Assembly (NCBI GenBank): GCA_965220615.1
Contig: CBDCQL010000002.1
Coordinates: 1,364,001 to 1,428,000 of the forward strand
Length of the DNA: 64,000 nt
Source of the DNA: JAGWBD01 sp965220615
GTDB lineage: Bacteria > Chloroflexota > Anaerolineae > Aggregatilineales > Phototrophicaceae
Reading direction: 5' to 3'
Part shown: in pieces, positions 15,527-27,484 of the stretch
How the letters are laid out: each line of letters begins with the position of its first letter
Numbering within the stretch: the stretch's first letter is position 1
Notes under the pieces: model-generated
The model's input: only the letters and a program-made list of their open reading frames with translations
Databases searched by the model: none
Told to the model about the DNA's origin: nothing
Program-made: the position numbers and the translations under genes

Positions 15527-17038
15527 TCACGAATCGTCCCCGTCGCCTGCCGTATCCTGCAGCAGGGTTTCGGTGTCAATCTGCGCCCGTTGCAAACGAC
15601 CGCTGTAGTCCACGTAGACCGTCTTCCATTCAGTGAAGGTGTCCAGTCCCGCCTGCCCGGCCTCGCGCATGCCGTTGCCCGTCTCACGGATTCCGCCGAA
15701 AGGAAACTGGATTTCGGCTCCGCTGGTGCCGTGATTGATGTACACAATCCCGCTGGACAAGTCCCGCATCGCGTGAAAGGCGCGGTTGACGTCGCGGGTG
15801 AAAATGCTGCTGGACAGGCCGTAGCGCACCTCGTTGTTGAGCTCGACCGCCTCGTCCATGCTGTCGACAGTGATAATCGCCAGCACCGGGCCAAATATCT
15901 CTTCGCGGGCCACGCGCATGTCACGGGTCACGCCATCCAGCAGCGTCGGCTGAAAGTACCAGCCCTGCCCCATTTCGGCGCGGGCGCCACCGGTCAATAC
16001 CCGCGCGCCCTCGTCCCGCGCAATGCCCATGTAGCGCTCGACCTTCCACAGGGCCGCCTCGTTGACCAAAGGGCCCACGTCGACACTTTCATCCAGGCCG
16101 TCGCCCAGTTTCAGCGCACAAGCGTCTTCTGACAAGGCTTCCGCCAGTTGACCGTGCACGCCACGCTGAACGATCAAACGACTTGCGGCCGTGCAGCGTT
16201 GACCGGTGGTGCCAAAGGCGCTCCAGGTGATGGCCTGCGCCGCCAGGTCCAGATCTGCATCTTCCAGCACGATGATGGCGTTCTTGCCGCCCATCTCCAG
16301 CGACACCTTCTTGCCCAGGCGGGCGGCGCGCTGGTAGACTTGCAGGCCCGTCTCCGTCGACCCCGTGAAGGAAATGACGCGCACGTCCGGGTGCGCCACC
16401 AGCGCCGCGCCGGTCTTGCCCGCGCCGCAGACCAGGTTCAGCACACCGGGCGGAAGGCCCGCCTCGGCGCAAATCTGCACAAACAGGGCCGCCGTCGCCG
16501 GCGCGTCCTCGGCCGGTTTGAGGATGACCGAATTGCCGGCCACCAGCGCCGGAAACAGCTTCCAGGAGGGGACCGCCACCGGGAAGTTCCAGGGCGTGAT
16601 CAGCCCGACCACGCCCACCGGTTCGCGTAACGCCATGCCGAACTTGTCGGGCATCTCCACCGGCGCCGTATGCCCGAAGAGACGGCGACCCTCGCCACCC
16701 ATGTACCAGGCCATGTCGATGGCTTCCTGCACGTCGCCGCGGGCTTCGCTGATGACCTTGCCCATCTCGCGAGTGAGCAAACGGGAAAGTTCTTCCTTGC
16801 GCTCCGACAGCAGTTGCGCCGCACGATAGAGGACTTCGCCGCGCGCGGGCGCAGGGGTCTTGCGCCAGGCCGGAAAAGCGGCCTGTGCTGCTGCCGCGGC
16901 GGCGTTGACGTCGTCAGCGGTGCCTGCGGCCACCTGGGCCACGCAGCTTTCATCAGCAGGGTTTATGCTGGCGAAGGTCCCGCCATCGCTGGCCGCGCGC
17001 CACGCCCCGTTGATGAAATGATTGACCTGAGCGACCAT
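15527..17038 (-). CDS. NAD(P)+-dependent aldehyde dehydrogenase
   Basis: Oxidises an aldehyde to the acid. 503 residues from ATG 17038. Landmarks are GLITPWNFPVAVPSWKLFPAL (cofactor domain), ISFTGSTETG, the catalytic Glu in VSLEMGGKNAIIVLEDAD, the nucleophilic Cys in GTTGQRCTAASR, and EEIFGPVLAI. The SSGIVYINHGTSGAEIQFPFGGIRETGNG segment is close to alpha-aminoadipic semialdehyde/piperideine-6-carboxylate dehydrogenases, but substrate cannot be fixed by eye. ATG 17038 has AGGAG just upstream and is preferred to GTG 17050. The gene has its own strong promoter and leads directly into iscX-nuoB. Confidence 0.9.
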   Translation of the reverse strand: MVAQVNHFINGAWRAASDGGTFASINPADESCVAQVAAGTADDVNAAAAAAQAAFPAWRKTPAPARGEVLYRAAQLLSERKEELSRLLTREMGKVISEARGDVQEAIDMAWYMGGEGRRLFGHTAPVEMPDKFGMALREPVGVVGLITPWNFPVAVPSWKLFPALVAGNSVILKPAEDAPATAALFVQICAEAGLPPGVLNLVCGAGKTGAALVAHPDVRVISFTGSTETGLQVYQRAARLGKKVSLEMGGKNAIIVLEDADLDLAAQAITWSAFGTTGQRCTAASRLIVQRGVHGQLAEALSEDACALKLGDGLDESVDVGPLVNEAALWKVERYMGIARDEGARVLTGGARAEMGQGWYFQPTLLDGVTRDMRVAREEIFGPVLAIITVDSMDEAVELNNEVRYGLSSSIFTRDVNRAFHAMRDLSSGIVYINHGTSGAEIQFPFGGIRETGNGMREAGQAGLDTFTEWKTVYVDYSGRLQRAQIDTETLLQDTAGDGDDS

Positions 17039-17079
17039 GCGCTCCTGCACCCGACTAATTACCCAGGTTAACTACCCGC

Positions 17080-17108
17080 AGTATAGCCCGTTGCTACGAA
17101 TTTCACAA
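17080..17108 (-). promoter_or_regulatory. sigma70-type promoter of the aldehyde dehydrogenase gene
   Basis: Minus strand: -35 TTGTGA at 17108-17103, 17-nt spacer, -10 TATACT at 17085-17080. The expected start near 17073 gives a leader of about 35 nt. It lies just after the thrB stop and may also drive iscX-nuoB-nuoCD-nuoI-mrp. Confidence 0.6.
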
Positions 17109-17114
17109 TGTCGC

Positions 17115-18041
17115 TTACAGTAGACGCGCGCCCGCAGGGTCTACCTGGGTCGCCCTGGCCTGACAGGGGATTTCGGCCTCTTGATAGACGGCCCGCAGCG
17201 CCGCCTCGACGTCCCTCGCAAGTTCTTCCGACTCGCACACCGCGCAGAGCGTCGGGCCGGCACCACTGATGAAGAGCCCCAGACCGCCGGCGCCACGCGC
17301 GGCCAGACGCGCCTCCGGCAACTGTGGCATTAAACCCGAGCGGGCGGGTTCCACCACGCCATCCGCCTCCATCGCCTGCGCCAGCGTCGACAGGTCTCCC
17401 GTGAACAGGGCCGCCACGAGGCGCGCGGCCGCGGAGGTCTGCGCGACCATTTGCGCCAACGTGACGTGTGTTGGCAGCACTTCCCGTGCGATCCTTGTCG
17501 GCACGTCGACCTCGGGGGTGACCAGGGCCAGATGCAGATGATCCGGCGCCGGCAGGGCATGAATCTGGTCTGCCTCCGTACCGGCGATCAAACGGATGCC
17601 GCCCAGCAGGGACGGGGCGATATTGTCCGCATGCCAGCCACTGACGATGGCCTCCGCCTCCAGGCAGGCCGGCAGCAATTCCTCGCGTTGCAGCGGATCA
17701 TCCAGGCAGGCATTGGTTGCGACCGCCGCCGCCACGGCGCTGGCAGCGCTGCTGCCCAGGCCGCTGTTAAGGGGCAGCCCCTTGTGCAGATGCAGGTCCA
17801 GACCCATGTCCGCCCCCGCCAGACGCAACACAGCCGCGGCAGCGACGGTCGCGGTGTTCCGCTCGCGCTCACGCGGCAGGCGGCCTTCATCGCCGCTGAC
17901 GGAGAGCAGGTCAACGCCAGGATCGGGCCGCAGCGCCACGTCGACGACGTCGCCCGCTCCCTGAATCGCCATGCCCAGAATGTCGAAGCCGACGCCCAGG
18001 TTGGCAATCGTGGCCGGTGCGTATGCCCTGACAAACGACAT
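17115..18041 (-). CDS. thrB: Homoserine kinase
   Basis: Phosphorylates homoserine for threonine synthesis. 308 residues, GHMP kinase family. The start at ATG 18041 (MSFVRAYAPATIANLGVGFD) is typical of the family. The ATP-binding motif is LPLNSGLGSSAASAVAAAVA (about 88-107), and the C-terminal glycine motif is LFISGAGPTLCAV. It is divergent from thrC with 47 nt between start codons. A -35 TTGACG (18077-18072) and -10 GATAAC (18054-18049) end seven bases before the ATG, consistent with a leaderless transcript. Confidence 0.94.
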   Translation of the reverse strand: MSFVRAYAPATIANLGVGFDILGMAIQGAGDVVDVALRPDPGVDLLSVSGDEGRLPRERERNTATVAAAAVLRLAGADMGLDLHLHKGLPLNSGLGSSAASAVAAAVATNACLDDPLQREELLPACLEAEAIVSGWHADNIAPSLLGGIRLIAGTEADQIHALPAPDHLHLALVTPEVDVPTRIAREVLPTHVTLAQMVAQTSAAARLVAALFTGDLSTLAQAMEADGVVEPARSGLMPQLPEARLAARGAGGLGLFISGAGPTLCAVCESEELARDVEAALRAVYQEAEIPCQARATQVDPAGARLL

Positions 18042-18077
18042 GTAAACTGTTATCCTGTGCCCGCACTTGCCCGTCAA
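18028..18077. promoter_or_regulatory. Back-to-back overlapping promoters of thrB and thrC
   Basis: Rightward (thrC): -35 CTGACA 18028-18033, 17-nt spacer, -10 TATCCT 18051-18056. Leftward (thrB): -35 TTGACG 18077-18072, 17-nt spacer, -10 GATAAC 18054-18049. The two -10 elements overlap, so polymerase should occupy one promoter at a time. Confidence 0.5.
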
Positions 18078-18088
18078 CGGTACCGCCA

Positions 18089-19387
18089 ATGCAGAGTATC
18101 CTGCAATGCATGGACTGCGACCGTCAATACCCGGTTGACCAGGTCGCCTATACCTGCATCAGCTGTGGTGGCCTGCTGGACGTACAGCATGACTTGCACG
18201 GCCTGCGCAAAGCCGTCTCTCGCGAGCTCTTTGACCAACGCCTTGGCTCGCTGAATGCACCGCACAACAGCGGCGTCTGGCGCTATCGCGAATTGATCTA
18301 TCCTGATCTGGCCGACGACCAGATCTTCACGCGGCCGGAAGGCAACACCAACCTCTACCCAAGCCCCAGGCTGGCCGCCTGGGCCGGCCTGGGCCAGTTA
18401 TGGCTCAAGCACGAAGGCGAAAACCCGACCGGGTCCTTCAAGGACCGCGGCATGACCGGCGGCGTCACCCAGGCGCGCTTGCTGGGCATGCAACGGGTCG
18501 CCTGCGCCTCCACCGGCAACACCTCCGCCTCCCTGGCCTCCTATGCGGCCCTGGCGGGTCTGGATGGCATCGTCTTCTTCGAAAACCGGGAAATCGCCCT
18601 TGGCAAACTGGCCCAGGCCATCGCCTACGGCGCCACCTGCATTCAGGTCTCCGCGGATTTCGATCGCAACCTGGAACTGGTGCGCAGCATCAGTGAGGAA
18701 CTGGGCATCTACGTCCTCAATTCGGTCAATCCCTTCCGCCTGGAAGGGCAAAAGAGCATATTGTTCGAGGCGATTCAGCAATTGGGCTGGCAGGTGCCGG
18801 ACTGGATCGTTTGCCCCGGTGGCAACCTCGGCAACAGCGCCGCCTTTGGTAAAGCCCTTCACGAACTACTGGAACTTGGCCTGATTGACCGCGTGCCCCG
18901 CGTCGCCATCATTCAGGCGGAGGGCGCCAGTCCGCTTTATCGCGCCTGGCGCGGTGGCTTTGACGACCTTGAAGCAATGCAGGCCAACACAATCGCCACC
19001 GCCATCAAGATTGGTAACCCGGTCAACTGGAAGAAGGCCGCGCGCACGCTCCACTGGACAGAAGGCGTGGTCGAGGTGGTCAGCGATCAGGAAATCATGG
19101 ACGCCAAGGCGCACATCGACGCCCAGGGGATCGGCTGCGAACCTGCATCGGCCTGCTCACTGGCCGGAGCGCGCAAACTGGCCATGGCCGGCGTGATCGG
19201 CCCTGACGAAAGCGTGGTCGGCATTCTCACGGGGAACGTACTCAAGGACCCCGACGCCACGATCAATTACCATCGCAATACCTTGCCAGGGTTGCGCGCC
19301 CGCTGGCCCAATCACCTGCACCAGGCCGAGCCTTCCATTGAGGAGATATCGCGCATTCTGCAGCCGGACGAACCGGTCCCCGCCTGA
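18089..19387 (+). CDS. thrC: Threonine synthase
   Basis: Converts O-phosphohomoserine to threonine using PLP. 432 residues. The N-terminus carries a zinc-ribbon-like CMDC (7-10) and CISC (23-26), found in many bacterial and archaeal threonine synthases. The PLP lysine is in ENPTGSFKDRGMTGGV (about 110-125), the phosphate/substrate loop is ASTGNTSASLA, and the glycine loop is CPGGNLGNSAAFG. Start ATG 18089 is the first codon after the promoter region. Divergent from thrB; the Flp-like pilin gene follows 16 nt later on the same strand. Confidence 0.95.
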   Translation: MQSILQCMDCDRQYPVDQVAYTCISCGGLLDVQHDLHGLRKAVSRELFDQRLGSLNAPHNSGVWRYRELIYPDLADDQIFTRPEGNTNLYPSPRLAAWAGLGQLWLKHEGENPTGSFKDRGMTGGVTQARLLGMQRVACASTGNTSASLASYAALAGLDGIVFFENREIALGKLAQAIAYGATCIQVSADFDRNLELVRSISEELGIYVLNSVNPFRLEGQKSILFEAIQQLGWQVPDWIVCPGGNLGNSAAFGKALHELLELGLIDRVPRVAIIQAEGASPLYRAWRGGFDDLEAMQANTIATAIKIGNPVNWKKAARTLHWTEGVVEVVSDQEIMDAKAHIDAQGIGCEPASACSLAGARKLAMAGVIGPDESVVGILTGNVLKDPDATINYHRNTLPGLRARWPNHLHQAEPSIEEISRILQPDEPVPA

Positions 19388-19403
19388 GAGAGGAGCGCAG
19401 GGC

Positions 19404-19559
19404 ATGCCACCCAAGATTCCGGATGAAGGCCAGGGCCTGGTCGAATACGCGCTGATTCTGGTGCTGGTCGCCGTCGTCGTGATTGTGATTCTGGCCCTGC
19501 TTGGCCCGGCTATCGGCGACCTCTTCGCAGACCTGATGGACGGTCTGCAAAGCGCCTAG
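19404..19559 (+). CDS. Flp-type (Tad) pilin-like small protein
   Basis: 51 residues. DEGQGLVEYALILVLVAVV shows the class III prepilin cleavage site (between the G and QGLVEY) followed by the hydrophobic core that packs in Flp pili. The C-terminal tail is short (DLFADLMDGLQSA). GGAGCGCAGGGC precedes ATG 19404. No tad assembly, prepilin peptidase or pilin paralogue genes are visible here, so assembly must depend on genes elsewhere. It starts 16 nt after thrC and ends five bases before the convergent cystathionine gamma-synthase gene. Confidence 0.85.
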   Translation: MPPKIPDEGQGLVEYALILVLVAVVVIVILALLGPAIGDLFADLMDGLQSA

Positions 19560-19564
19560 CCCAC

Positions 19565-20794
19565 TTACAATCGCGCCAGGGCCTGCTCCAGGTCACGAAT
19601 CAGGTCGTCCACGTCCTCGATCCCGATCGAAAAGCGCACAAGGTTGTCCCTGATGCCCAGCGCCAGACGTTCCTCCGGCGTCTGTTCGTAGTAACTCATC
19701 AGGGCCGGCTGCTCAATCAGGCTCTCAACTCCGCCCAGGCTCGGTGCGATGAATGGAATCTGGAGGTTATCGATGAAGCGTCCCGTGCCCTCCAGGTCCG
19801 CCGTCACCTCGAAGCTGACCACGCCCCCGCGACCGCTCATCTGGCGCTGCGCTGTTGCGTAATCCGGATGGGAGGCAAGCCCCGGATACCAGACGCGTTC
19901 AATGTGGGGATGGGTCTCGAGGAACGCCGCCACTTCCTGCGCCGAGCGATTCTGTTGCTCCACGCGCATACCCAAAGTGCGCAGGCCGCGCTCCAGCAGG
20001 AAGGCATTCTGCGGGTCCACCACGCCCCCCAAGACTCCGCGCGCCTCGCGAAAGGCCGCAATGCGCTCGCGGCTGCCGCAGACGACGCCCGCCAGCAAGT
20101 CGTTGTGGCCGGAGAGATACTTGGTCGCGCTGTGGATGACCAGATCGATCCCCCACTCCAGCGGCCGCTGGTTTATCGGGGTGGCAAAGGTGCTGTCGAT
20201 CAGGGTGCGGACGCGATGCCGGCGTGCAATATCAACGATGCGCTCCAGGTCCGCCACCCGCAGGTAGGGGTTGGTGGGACTCTCGGAGATGATGTAGCGC
20301 GTCTTGCGGTGGCTGCGGACCGCCGCTTCCAGCGCTTCATAGTCGCCCATGGGGACGACGCTGGTCTCGATTCCCAGGCGCCGCAGGAAAGTGCCGCAGA
20401 ACTGTCGGGTGCGCCGGTAACAATCATCGGTCATGACCACGTGCGTGCCGATGGATAGCGATGCCAGCAACACGGTGGTCACCGCGTTCATTCCCGAGGC
20501 AAAAAGGGCGGCGTCCCCGGCGCTGTCCAGGGAGGCCAGGCGACGTTCGACAGCCGCGACAGTCGGGTTGCCGTAGCGCCCGTATTCCTCGTTGTCGACT
20601 CCATCGCCCCAAGTTTTGGCCTGCATGAAATCGACCAGGGCCTGGGTATCGGAGAAGGTGTAGGTCGCCGTTTGCACGACGGGAGTGGTCAGGGAATTGA
20701 AGGCCTTGCGACGCGGGCCGCCGCTGTGGACCGCGCGCGTGCTGTTGCCATGCGCCACGCCGGTCAACTCCCGCTCCTGAATTGTCTCTGTCAT
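19565..20794 (-). CDS. metB: Cystathionine gamma-synthase family PLP enzyme
   Basis: A trans-sulfuration enzyme of methionine synthesis, 409 residues, Cys/Met-metabolism PLP family. Landmarks are EYGRYGNPTVAAVERRL, FASGMNAVTTVLLA, SESPTNPYLRV, IDSTFATP and the PLP lysine in HSATKYLSGHNDLLAG. The latter resembles cystathionine gamma-synthases (including plant ones) more than cystathionine beta-lyase. O-acyl-homoserine sulfhydrylase or methionine gamma-lyase activity cannot be excluded. ATG 20794 follows a strong GGAGG. A SAM-I riboswitch and terminator lie upstream, which ties the gene to methionine supply. Confidence 0.9.
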   Translation of the reverse strand: MTETIQERELTGVAHGNSTRAVHSGGPRRKAFNSLTTPVVQTATYTFSDTQALVDFMQAKTWGDGVDNEEYGRYGNPTVAAVERRLASLDSAGDAALFASGMNAVTTVLLASLSIGTHVVMTDDCYRRTRQFCGTFLRRLGIETSVVPMGDYEALEAAVRSHRKTRYIISESPTNPYLRVADLERIVDIARRHRVRTLIDSTFATPINQRPLEWGIDLVIHSATKYLSGHNDLLAGVVCGSRERIAAFREARGVLGGVVDPQNAFLLERGLRTLGMRVEQQNRSAQEVAAFLETHPHIERVWYPGLASHPDYATAQRQMSGRGGVVSFEVTADLEGTGRFIDNLQIPFIAPSLGGVESLIEQPALMSYYEQTPEERLALGIRDNLVRFSIGIEDVDDLIRDLEQALARL

Positions 20795-20814
20795 ACCTCA
20801 CCCTCCCCGGGTCA

Positions 20815-20844
20815 GGAAAAAGAAAAGCCCGGACGGATCCGGGC
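20815..20844 (-). terminator. Riboswitch-controlled intrinsic terminator upstream of metB
   Basis: Minus strand: stem GCCCGGA/TCCGGGC (20844-20838 with 20833-20827), loop TCCG, followed by TTTTCTTTTTCC (20826-20815). It ends about 20 nt before the metB ATG, the expected place for the S-box expression platform. Confidence 0.85.
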
Positions 20845-20889
20845 CACCTGACGACTTCCCAACGAAGTCCCTGTATTCGGTTACTGGCG

Positions 20890-21023
20890 GAAAACCTCAC
20901 GTCCGCACTCATCTCCCGGCTTTCTGTACGCCGACGGAGTTGGCACCTTCCCGATCTACAGGGGTTGCCGTGGCTTCACAGGGCCGTTCCCTCCACCACT
21001 CTTGATGAAACTGTGAGGTTTTC
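20890..21023 (-). ncRNA. SAM-I (S-box) riboswitch
   Basis: On the minus strand the aptamer (about 21011-20908) contains the conserved S-box blocks in order: TCATCAAGAG, GGTGGAGGGAACGGCCCTGT, GAAGCCACGGCAACC, AAGGTGCCAACTCC and a closing GATGAG that pairs with CATC to form P1. High S-adenosylmethionine should stabilise the aptamer and let the downstream terminator form. A further 11-bp perfect helix flanks the aptamer (GAAAACCTCAC at 21023-21013 with its complement at 20900-20890). A consensus -35 TTGACA sits at 21065-21060; the matching -10 is weak. Confidence 0.93.
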
Positions 21024-21075
21024 AAGCTGCGGCAATAGCGTGACACAGCGGAACGCGGCTGTCAAGCCGCAGACC

Positions 21076-22140
21076 CTAAAGCTGGTCGAAAATGGCCTGC
21101 GCCATCTCCTCCGTGCTCATGGCGGTCGTCCCGGGCGGCGCAATGTCCGCGGTGCGCGCGCCGCCATCCAGCGCCCTGGTGACCGCCTCTTCCAGCGCCT
21201 GGGCTTCCGTCTCCAGTTGCAGGCTGTAACGCAACAGCAGGGCAGCGCTGAGAATCATGCCGATCGGGTTGGCAATGCCCTTGCCTGCAATGTCGGGCGC
21301 CGAGCCATGGATGGGCTCGTAGATGCCAAAGGTGCCCGTTCCCAGCGAGGCGGAGGGCAGCATGCCCAGCGAGCCTGCCAGCACAGATGCCTCGTCGCTG
21401 AGAATGTCGGCGAACATGTTGCCGGCCACGATGACGTCGAATTCCGCCGGTCGCGTCAGCAAATGCATCGCAGCGGCATCCACCAGCAGATGTTCCACCT
21501 CCACGTCGCCGTAGTCCTCCGCGACAGTCATGACTGTGCGCCGCCACAGACGCATGGAGGCCAGCACGTTGGCCTTGTCGATCGAGGCCAGCTTGCCGCG
21601 TCGACCCTGCGCCGCGCGAAAGGCGACGTCCGTCACCCGTTTGACCTCGTCGGCGCTGTAAAACATGGTGTCGTAGGCGCTGTCGCCGCTGCCGGGCTCC
21701 TGACGCTCACCAAAATAAATTCCGCCAGTCAGTTCGCGTACAAAAAGCATGTCCACGCCTTCCAGCAGGTCCGGCCGCAGGGGCGCATGCTGGACCAGCG
21801 CCGGCCAGGCCTTCACCGGCCGCAGGTTGGCGAACAGTCCGAAGTGTTGGCGAATCTGCAGCAGACCCTGCTCGGGGCGTACACTGGCATTGGGGTCCGA
21901 CCACTTCGGGCCACCGACGGCGCCCATCAGAATGGCATCGGCCTGTTCTCCCCGGCGCAGCGTATCGACCGGCAGGGGCTCGCCCGTTTGGTCGATGGCA
22001 ATACCGCCCATCAAGGCTTCCTCGAATTGAAAGTCGTGGCCGAAGCGCTGCGCCACGCGCCGCAAGGCCTCGCTCGCCTGCGTCGTCACTTCCGGGCCAA
22101 TGCCGTCTCCCGGCAGAACCAGAATGTTTGCCCTTGCCAT
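21076..22140 (-). CDS. leuB: 3-isopropylmalate dehydrogenase
   Basis: Oxidative decarboxylation of 3-isopropylmalate in leucine synthesis, NAD-dependent. 354 residues from ATG 22140 (MARANILVLPGDGIGPEV, the family N-terminus). VRELTGGIYFGE, IDKANVLASMRLWR, DAAAMHLL and GNMFADILSDEASVLAGSLGMLPSASLG are diagnostic, and HGSAPDIAGKGIANP binds NAD. Two bases after the cimA stop; last gene of the ilv-leu operon. The same enzyme class can also act on citramalate-derived 3-methylmalate. Confidence 0.96.
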   Translation of the reverse strand: MARANILVLPGDGIGPEVTTQASEALRRVAQRFGHDFQFEEALMGGIAIDQTGEPLPVDTLRRGEQADAILMGAVGGPKWSDPNASVRPEQGLLQIRQHFGLFANLRPVKAWPALVQHAPLRPDLLEGVDMLFVRELTGGIYFGERQEPGSGDSAYDTMFYSADEVKRVTDVAFRAAQGRRGKLASIDKANVLASMRLWRRTVMTVAEDYGDVEVEHLLVDAAAMHLLTRPAEFDVIVAGNMFADILSDEASVLAGSLGMLPSASLGTGTFGIYEPIHGSAPDIAGKGIANPIGMILSAALLLRYSLQLETEAQALEEAVTRALDGGARTADIAPPGTTAMSTEEMAQAIFDQL

Positions 22141-22142
22141 CG

Positions 22143-23756
<1,614 letters not shown>

Positions 23757-23785
23757 GTCAGGCACTCCGTTTCTGGCTGACCAAT

Positions 23786-24400
23786 TCAGGCAGACGCCAG
23801 GGTGTTCACCCGCGCCGGATGGCTCTCTTCCCAGGCGAGGATGTCGTCCTCCAGGCTTTGTAAATAGCCCAGTTGATCGATGCCGTTCAGCAGGCAGTGG
23901 CGCGCGAAACCATCAATCGGGAAACTCACGTCGCGACCGTCCGGCAGAGTCAGGGTCTGTGTTTCCAGGTCAACAGCCACCCTGGTGCCGGCGTCTTCCT
24001 GCGCCAGACTGATGAGTTGCTGCTGCGTCTCCTCATCGACCTGCAGGGGCAGCAGACCGTTTTGCAGCGCGTTGTTGCGAAAGATGTCGGCGAAGCTGGT
24101 GCTGACCACGGCGCGGAAGCCGGCTCCCCCGAGCGCCCAGGGCGCGTGCTCACGCGAACTGCCGCAGCCGAAGTTGTCGCCGGCCACCAGCACCGTGGCG
24201 CTGGCGTGCTGCGGCAGATTCAGGACAAAGTCCGCCCTGGGTGTGCCGTCGGTTTCGTAACGCCAGTCGGCGAAGAGATTCTTGCCCAGGCCGGCGCTGT
24301 CAGTCGTCTTGAGGAAGCGCGCCGGGATGATCTGGTCGGTATCGATGTCGTTGATCGGCATCGCCACAATCTGACCGGTAAAGGCGGTGACAGGTTCCAT
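23786..24400 (-). CDS. leuD: 3-isopropylmalate dehydratase small subunit
   Basis: The swivel domain of isopropylmalate isomerase. 204 residues from ATG 24400, which overlaps the leuC stop by one base (TGATG). INDIDTDQIIPARFLKTTD is the family N-terminal signature, and AGDNFGCGSSREHAPWAL is the substrate-binding swivel loop. NALQNGLLPLQV and GIDQLGYLQS complete the pattern. With leuC it also processes citramalate in the CimA route. Confidence 0.96.
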   Translation of the reverse strand: MEPVTAFTGQIVAMPINDIDTDQIIPARFLKTTDSAGLGKNLFADWRYETDGTPRADFVLNLPQHASATVLVAGDNFGCGSSREHAPWALGGAGFRAVVSTSFADIFRNNALQNGLLPLQVDEETQQQLISLAQEDAGTRVAVDLETQTLTLPDGRDVSFPIDGFARHCLLNGIDQLGYLQSLEDDILAWEESHPARVNTLASA

Positions 24401-25845
24401 CAGGCGTGCTCCCCTTGCAGGCTGCGGACGTCGGTGATCGCGCCGTTGATGGCGCTGGCGGCTGCCGTCAGCGGGCTGGCCAGGAAACTGCGCCCGCCCT
24501 TGCCCTGGCGGCCCTCGAAGTTTCGGTTGCTGGTGCTGACGGCGTATTGTCCGGGTTGCAGCTGGTCCCCGTTCATGGCGATGCACATCGAACAGCCGGC
24601 CTCGCGCCACTCGGCGCCCGCCGCCCGAAAGACTTCGTCCAGCCCCTCGGCCTCGGCCTGACGTTTAACCTTCTGCGAGCCCGGCACCACCATCATGCGT
24701 ACGCTCTCGGCCACCTTGCGTCCGCGCATGATTCGCGCCGCCTCGCGCAGGTCGGAGATGCGTGAGTTGGTGCAGCTGCCCACGAAAACCACGTCCACCG
24801 GCTTGCCGAGCAGGCTCTGTCCCGGTTGCAGGTCCATGTATTTCAGGGCCTTGTCGAGCGCAAGTTTCGCCGTGGGATCGCCCAGCCGGTCGGGGTCCGG
24901 TACGCGTTCCGTGATGCGCATGCCCATGCCCGGGTTCGTGCCGTAGGTGATCATCGGCGTCAGGTCAGCCGCATCGAGCACAACCTCGCGGTCATGGGTC
25001 GCGCCTTCATCGCCCGGCAGTTGTCGCCAGGCGGCCACTGCCGCGTCCCAGGCCTCGCCCTGCGGGGCGTAGGGACGACCGCTGATGTAGTCGATGGTCG
25101 TGTCATCAGGCGCGACCATGCCGGCCCGCGCCCCGCCTTCGATCGACATGTTGCAGACGGTCATGCGCCCTTCCATACCGAGGCTGCGAATGGCCTCGCC
25201 CATGTACTCGATGACGTGACCGGTGCCGCCGCCGATGCCAATCTCCGCGATCACGGCCAGAATGATGTCCTTGGCCGTGACGCCGGGTTGCAGCCGGCCA
25301 TCGACGCGGACGGCCATCGAGCCCGGCCTTTCCTGCAGCAGGGTCTGCGTCGCAAGCACGTGCCCGACCTCGCTGGTGCCGATGCCGAAGGCCAGGGCGC
25401 CGAAAGCCCCGTGGGTGCTCGTGTGGCTGTCACCGCAGACGATGGTCATGCCTGGCTGCGTAAGACCCTGCTCCGGCCCGATGACGTGTACGATGCCCTG
25501 GTTATCGCTGCCCAGTTCGTAGAGCGGAATGTCAAAGTCTTCACAGTTGCGGCGCATGACGTCCAGCTGGGCCGCCGCCATCGCATCCGGCACCGGAATG
25601 ATGCCCAGTTCGTTGCGCGGCGTCGTAGGCGTGCTGTGGTCCATCGTCGCCAGCGTGCGGTCCGGCCTACGCACCTTGAGCCCACGCTCGCGCAAGGTGG
25701 TGAAAGCCTGCGGCGAGGTTACTTCATGGACCAGGTGCAGGTCGATGTACAGCACGGTCGGGGCGCCGTTGGCCGACGGCCGCACCACGTGGCTGTCCCA
25801 CACCTTGTCAAACAAGGTCCTGGGTCGCTGTCCGTTTCCACTCAT
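24400..25845 (-). CDS. leuC: 3-isopropylmalate dehydratase large subunit
   Basis: A [4Fe-4S] aconitase-family subunit, 481 residues. RTLFDKVWDSHVV begins the protein. CGDSHTSTHGAFGALAFGIG, FVGSCTNSRISDLREAA and AGCSMCIAMNGDQL carry the cluster cysteines. Start ATG 25845 follows GGAAAGGG; a TTG codon immediately before is not preferred. 46 nt after leuA. Confidence 0.96.
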   Translation of the reverse strand: MSGNGQRPRTLFDKVWDSHVVRPSANGAPTVLYIDLHLVHEVTSPQAFTTLRERGLKVRRPDRTLATMDHSTPTTPRNELGIIPVPDAMAAAQLDVMRRNCEDFDIPLYELGSDNQGIVHVIGPEQGLTQPGMTIVCGDSHTSTHGAFGALAFGIGTSEVGHVLATQTLLQERPGSMAVRVDGRLQPGVTAKDIILAVIAEIGIGGGTGHVIEYMGEAIRSLGMEGRMTVCNMSIEGGARAGMVAPDDTTIDYISGRPYAPQGEAWDAAVAAWRQLPGDEGATHDREVVLDAADLTPMITYGTNPGMGMRITERVPDPDRLGDPTAKLALDKALKYMDLQPGQSLLGKPVDVVFVGSCTNSRISDLREAARIMRGRKVAESVRMMVVPGSQKVKRQAEAEGLDEVFRAAGAEWREAGCSMCIAMNGDQLQPGQYAVSTSNRNFEGRQGKGGRSFLASPLTAAASAINGAITDVRSLQGEHA

Positions 25846-25891
25846 CAATCATCCCTTTCCGCCACATCGTGGCGCCGGAACCTGTTCCAGG

Positions 25892-27473
<1,582 letters not shown>

Positions 27474-27484
<11 letters not shown>

